Shown: one piece after another, positions 5,798 to 8,389 of the stretch
Layout: every line of letters starts with the position of its first letter
Numbering within the stretch: position 1 is the first letter of the stretch
NCBI GenBank assembly: GCA_019243075.1
Contig: JAFAUV010000384.1
Location: 1 to 8,389, forward strand
DNA: 8,389 bases
Source: Bradyrhizobium sp.
GTDB taxonomy: Bacteria; Pseudomonadota; Alphaproteobacteria; Rhizobiales; Xanthobacteraceae
Reading direction: 5' to 3'
Notes under the pieces: model-generated
What the model was told of the DNA's origin: nothing
Database searches by the model: none
What the model saw: the letters and a program-made list of their open reading frames with translations, nothing else
Program-made: the position numbers and the translations under genes

Positions 5798-6004
5798 ATG
5801 AGGTCTATTGCGTTTGCCGACTTCCTCATCGGTGTGGGCATTCTGTTCGTGATCGAGGGGCTGATGTTCGCGGCGAGCCCGACCTGGATGCGTCGGGCGA
5901 TGAAAAGCGCGCTGGCGACGCCGGACAATATCCTGCGCGCGGTCGGTATCGGCTCGGCGGTGGTGGGCCTGATCCTGATCTGGGCGATCCGCCGCCCGAT
6001 TTGA
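5798..6004 (+). CDS. DUF2065 (YjeT-like) small inner-membrane protein
   Basis: This 68-residue protein consists mainly of two hydrophobic helices (about 5-26 and 46-63) joined by a short basic/polar stretch with W-M-R-R-A-M and L-A-T-P-D-N. It ends IWAIRRPI, so positive charges lie in the loop and at the C-terminus. Length, layout and position after hflC match the DUF2065 family, whose E. coli member YjeT is also encoded just downstream of hflC. A GGGAGG site (5782-5787) lies 10 bases before the ATG. The function of the family is not established. The conserved neighbourhood suggests a link to HflKC/FtsH or periplasmic quality control, which is inference. Confidence 0.9.
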   Translation: MRSIAFADFLIGVGILFVIEGLMFAASPTWMRRAMKSALATPDNILRAVGIGSAVVGLILIWAIRRPI

Positions 6005-6017
6005 CGGAAGGGTCATA

Positions 6018-6081
6018 CCGGGACGAAAGCGCGGACCCGAACTCCGGAGATTGCCGGGCTGGTGCTGGCGCACCGTCCCGG
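6018..6081. repeat. Imperfect inverted repeat, 64 bp
   Basis: CCGGGACG (6018-6025) is the exact reverse complement of CGTCCCGG (6074-6081). Outside it, TCATA and its counterpart in AATGG continue the match imperfectly, so the arms are about 12 of 13. A shorter internal stem can form around CTCCGGAG (6042-6049). It begins about 13 bases after the DUF2065 stop and could end that transcript, or be a degenerate interspersed palindrome of the kind seen near serB. Confidence 0.5.
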
Positions 6082-6090
6082 AATGGCGGG

Positions 6091-6126
6091 CAAATAACAG
6101 CCTGAAATAACAACCTGAAATAACAA
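6091..6126 (+). repeat. 13-bp tandem repeat upstream of the Do protease gene
   Basis: CCTGAAATAACAA occurs at 6101-6113 and again, identical, at 6114-6126. A worn partial copy (8 of 10 bases) precedes them at 6091-6100. The repeat is AT-rich in a GC-rich setting and ends about 148 bases before the protease start codon. It may be a site bound cooperatively by a regulator or slippage-derived sequence; nothing here decides between them. Confidence 0.6.
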
Positions 6127-6273
6127 CGTGATCGTGAGGGGTTAACGTCGGCTTTTTGCCGTATTAAGTAGCTTGATGGCGCGTTGAGCCGAACTGCGAG
6201 AACGCTTGCACCGCCGCCCCTTGAGGGCGCAGGGTGGGCGTCGAAAATCAGATTCTTTTGGAGAGATTCCGAT

Positions 6274-7764
<1,491 letters not shown>

Positions 7765-7790
7765 ACGGACGAGGCGCGCCTCACACGCGA

Positions 7791-7890
7791 GTCATACCCC
7801 GCGAAAGCGGGGTATCCAGTACGCCGCGGCGTATCCGCAACAAACAGGCGTCTGTGGAATACTGGATCACCCGCTTTCGCGGGTGATGAC
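7791..7890. repeat. 100-bp interspersed palindrome with two nested hairpins
   Basis: The 31-base arms 7791-7821 and 7860-7890 are inverted repeats of one another at 27 of 31 positions. Each arm is itself a hairpin: ATACCCCGC-GAAA-GCGGGGTAT on the left and ATCACCCGC-TTTC-GCGGGTGAT on the right, each with a perfect 9-bp stem. The four differences between the arms lie in paired positions and keep each stem intact. The pattern (GTCAT...GCGAAAGCGG...ATCCAGTA) is the type of palindrome repeated many times in Bradyrhizobium-related genomes. It begins 27 bases after the protease stop, between convergent genes, and could serve as a two-way terminator. Confidence 0.85.
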
Positions 7891-7904
7891 AGCTCGGGCT
7901 TCAT

Positions 7905-7941
7905 CGTTAGCCCCGGCCATGACGAGCGTTAGCGTCCCGGC
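7905..7941 (+). repeat. Imperfect direct repeat in the protease-serB gap
   Basis: CGTTAGCCCCGGCC (7905-7918) recurs as CGTTAGCGTCCCGGCC (7926-7941), differing by a short insertion and substitution. It follows the large palindrome and may be part of a longer repeat unit. No gene, promoter or RNA is apparent in the rest of this gap (7942-8036). Confidence 0.4.
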
Positions 7942-8036
7942 CGCCCCTGCAGACCGGACATGAATGTGCGGCGGCTCGCCGCGTCGTTTGAGTAGAAGAA
8001 CGCCCGATGAGGCCCCCAACGCAGGATGGTCGGCAT

Positions 8037-8389
8037 TCAACCCTCTACAAACTCTTCCCTTCGATACCCCTGCGCATAAAGCAGCGCCGTGAGATCCCCG
8101 TGGTCGATCCGCGCGGCGGCCGCCGCCGCGACCGCGGGCTTGGCGTGGTAGGCGACGCCGAGCCCCGCATTCTGGATCATGCCGAGGTCGTTGGCGCCGT
8201 CGCCTGCGACGAGAGTATCGATGTCGTCGAGGTCGAAATCCTCGGTGAGTTCGATCAGGGTCGCGAGTTTGGTCGCGCGGCCGAGGATCGGCTCCTTGAC
8301 CTCGCCGGTGAATTTGTCGTCGCGCACGATCAGCTCGTTTGCACGGTTCTCCTGGAAACCGATTTTCGCTGCGACCGCCTTGGTGAACA
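8037..8389 (-). CDS. serB: Phosphoserine phosphatase SerB, C-terminal part (5' end outside window)
   Basis: SerB hydrolyses O-phosphoserine to serine, the last step of serine biosynthesis. Only about 117 C-terminal codons are present; the frame is open to the window edge, entering at FTKAVAAKIGF. Visible HAD-superfamily features are the motif III lysine region (KEPILGRATK) and the magnesium-binding motif IV GDGANDLGMI. These are followed by the SerB-typical AGLGVAYHAKP and HGDLTALLYAQGY. The nucleophile motif DxDxT, and any N-terminal ACT-like domain, lie beyond 8389. The gene converges on the Do protease gene, with a 272-bp gap holding the palindrome. I see nothing to suggest damage. Confidence 0.95.
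   Translation of the reverse strand, partial: FTKAVAAKIGFQENRANELIVRDDKFTGEVKEPILGRATKLATLIELTEDFDLDDIDTLVAGDGANDLGMIQNAGLGVAYHAKPAVAAAAAARIDHGDLTALLYAQGYRREEFVEG

Noticed and set aside
6191..6203. GAAC-N5-GAAC as an alphaproteobacterial LexA box
   Set aside because: The known box has a 7-base spacer (GTTC-N7-GTTC on either strand); here it is 5, so SOS control is not supported.
6184..6273. Upstream TTG start for the Do protease
   Set aside because: The added 30 residues would bury the signal peptide; ATG 6274 has GGAGAG at good spacing.

Overview
The window is a GC-rich alphaproteobacterial chromosome segment. It most likely comes from the Bradyrhizobium / Rhodopseudomonas / Nitrobacter group (Nitrobacteraceae). 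Three things point there: a circularly permuted two-piece tmRNA gene whose tag reads ANDNYAPVAQAA, interspersed palindromes of the type common in that group, and core genes of alphaproteobacterial type. I see no mobile element, no CRISPR array and no obvious foreign gene. The content is mostly core housekeeping.

Layout. Bases 1-242 (minus strand) hold most of the tmRNA gene ssrA: acceptor piece, spacer, then the coding piece with the degradation tag; its 3' tail lies beyond the left edge. Divergent from it, 370-1508 carries a two-gene chromate transporter (N-terminal and C-terminal half proteins, ATGA overlap), followed by a weak terminator-like hairpin. A new unit begins with a perfect TATAAT box at 1568: thyA (1648-2442), a spermidine/thialysine-type GNAT acetyltransferase (2451-2936) and folA (2933-3451, GTG start inside the previous stop). 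A second unit follows a good promoter at 3520-3548: hflK (3611-4753), hflC (4750-5685) and a DUF2065 membrane mini-protein (5798-6004). A 269-bp spacer with an inverted repeat and a 13-bp tandem repeat leads to a Do/DegP-type periplasmic protease (6274-7764). A 100-bp interspersed palindrome (7791-7890) separates it from the convergent 3' part of serB (8037-8389, minus).

How the genes fit together. ThyA consumes methylene-THF and releases dihydrofolate, which FolA reduces back, so thyA-folA is one metabolic cycle in one operon. HflK/HflC form the membrane complex that modulates FtsH; the DUF2065 gene follows hflC as yjeT does in E. coli, and the Do protease acts on the periplasmic side. Together with tmRNA trans-translation at the left edge, much of the window concerns protein quality control.

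The least routine observations are non-coding: the permuted tmRNA and its spacer hairpin, a strong stem-loop at the predicted 5' end of the thyA mRNA, a dyad filling the spacer of the hflK promoter, the tandem repeat upstream of the protease gene, and the double-hairpin palindrome near serB. I found no convincing new multi-gene system.
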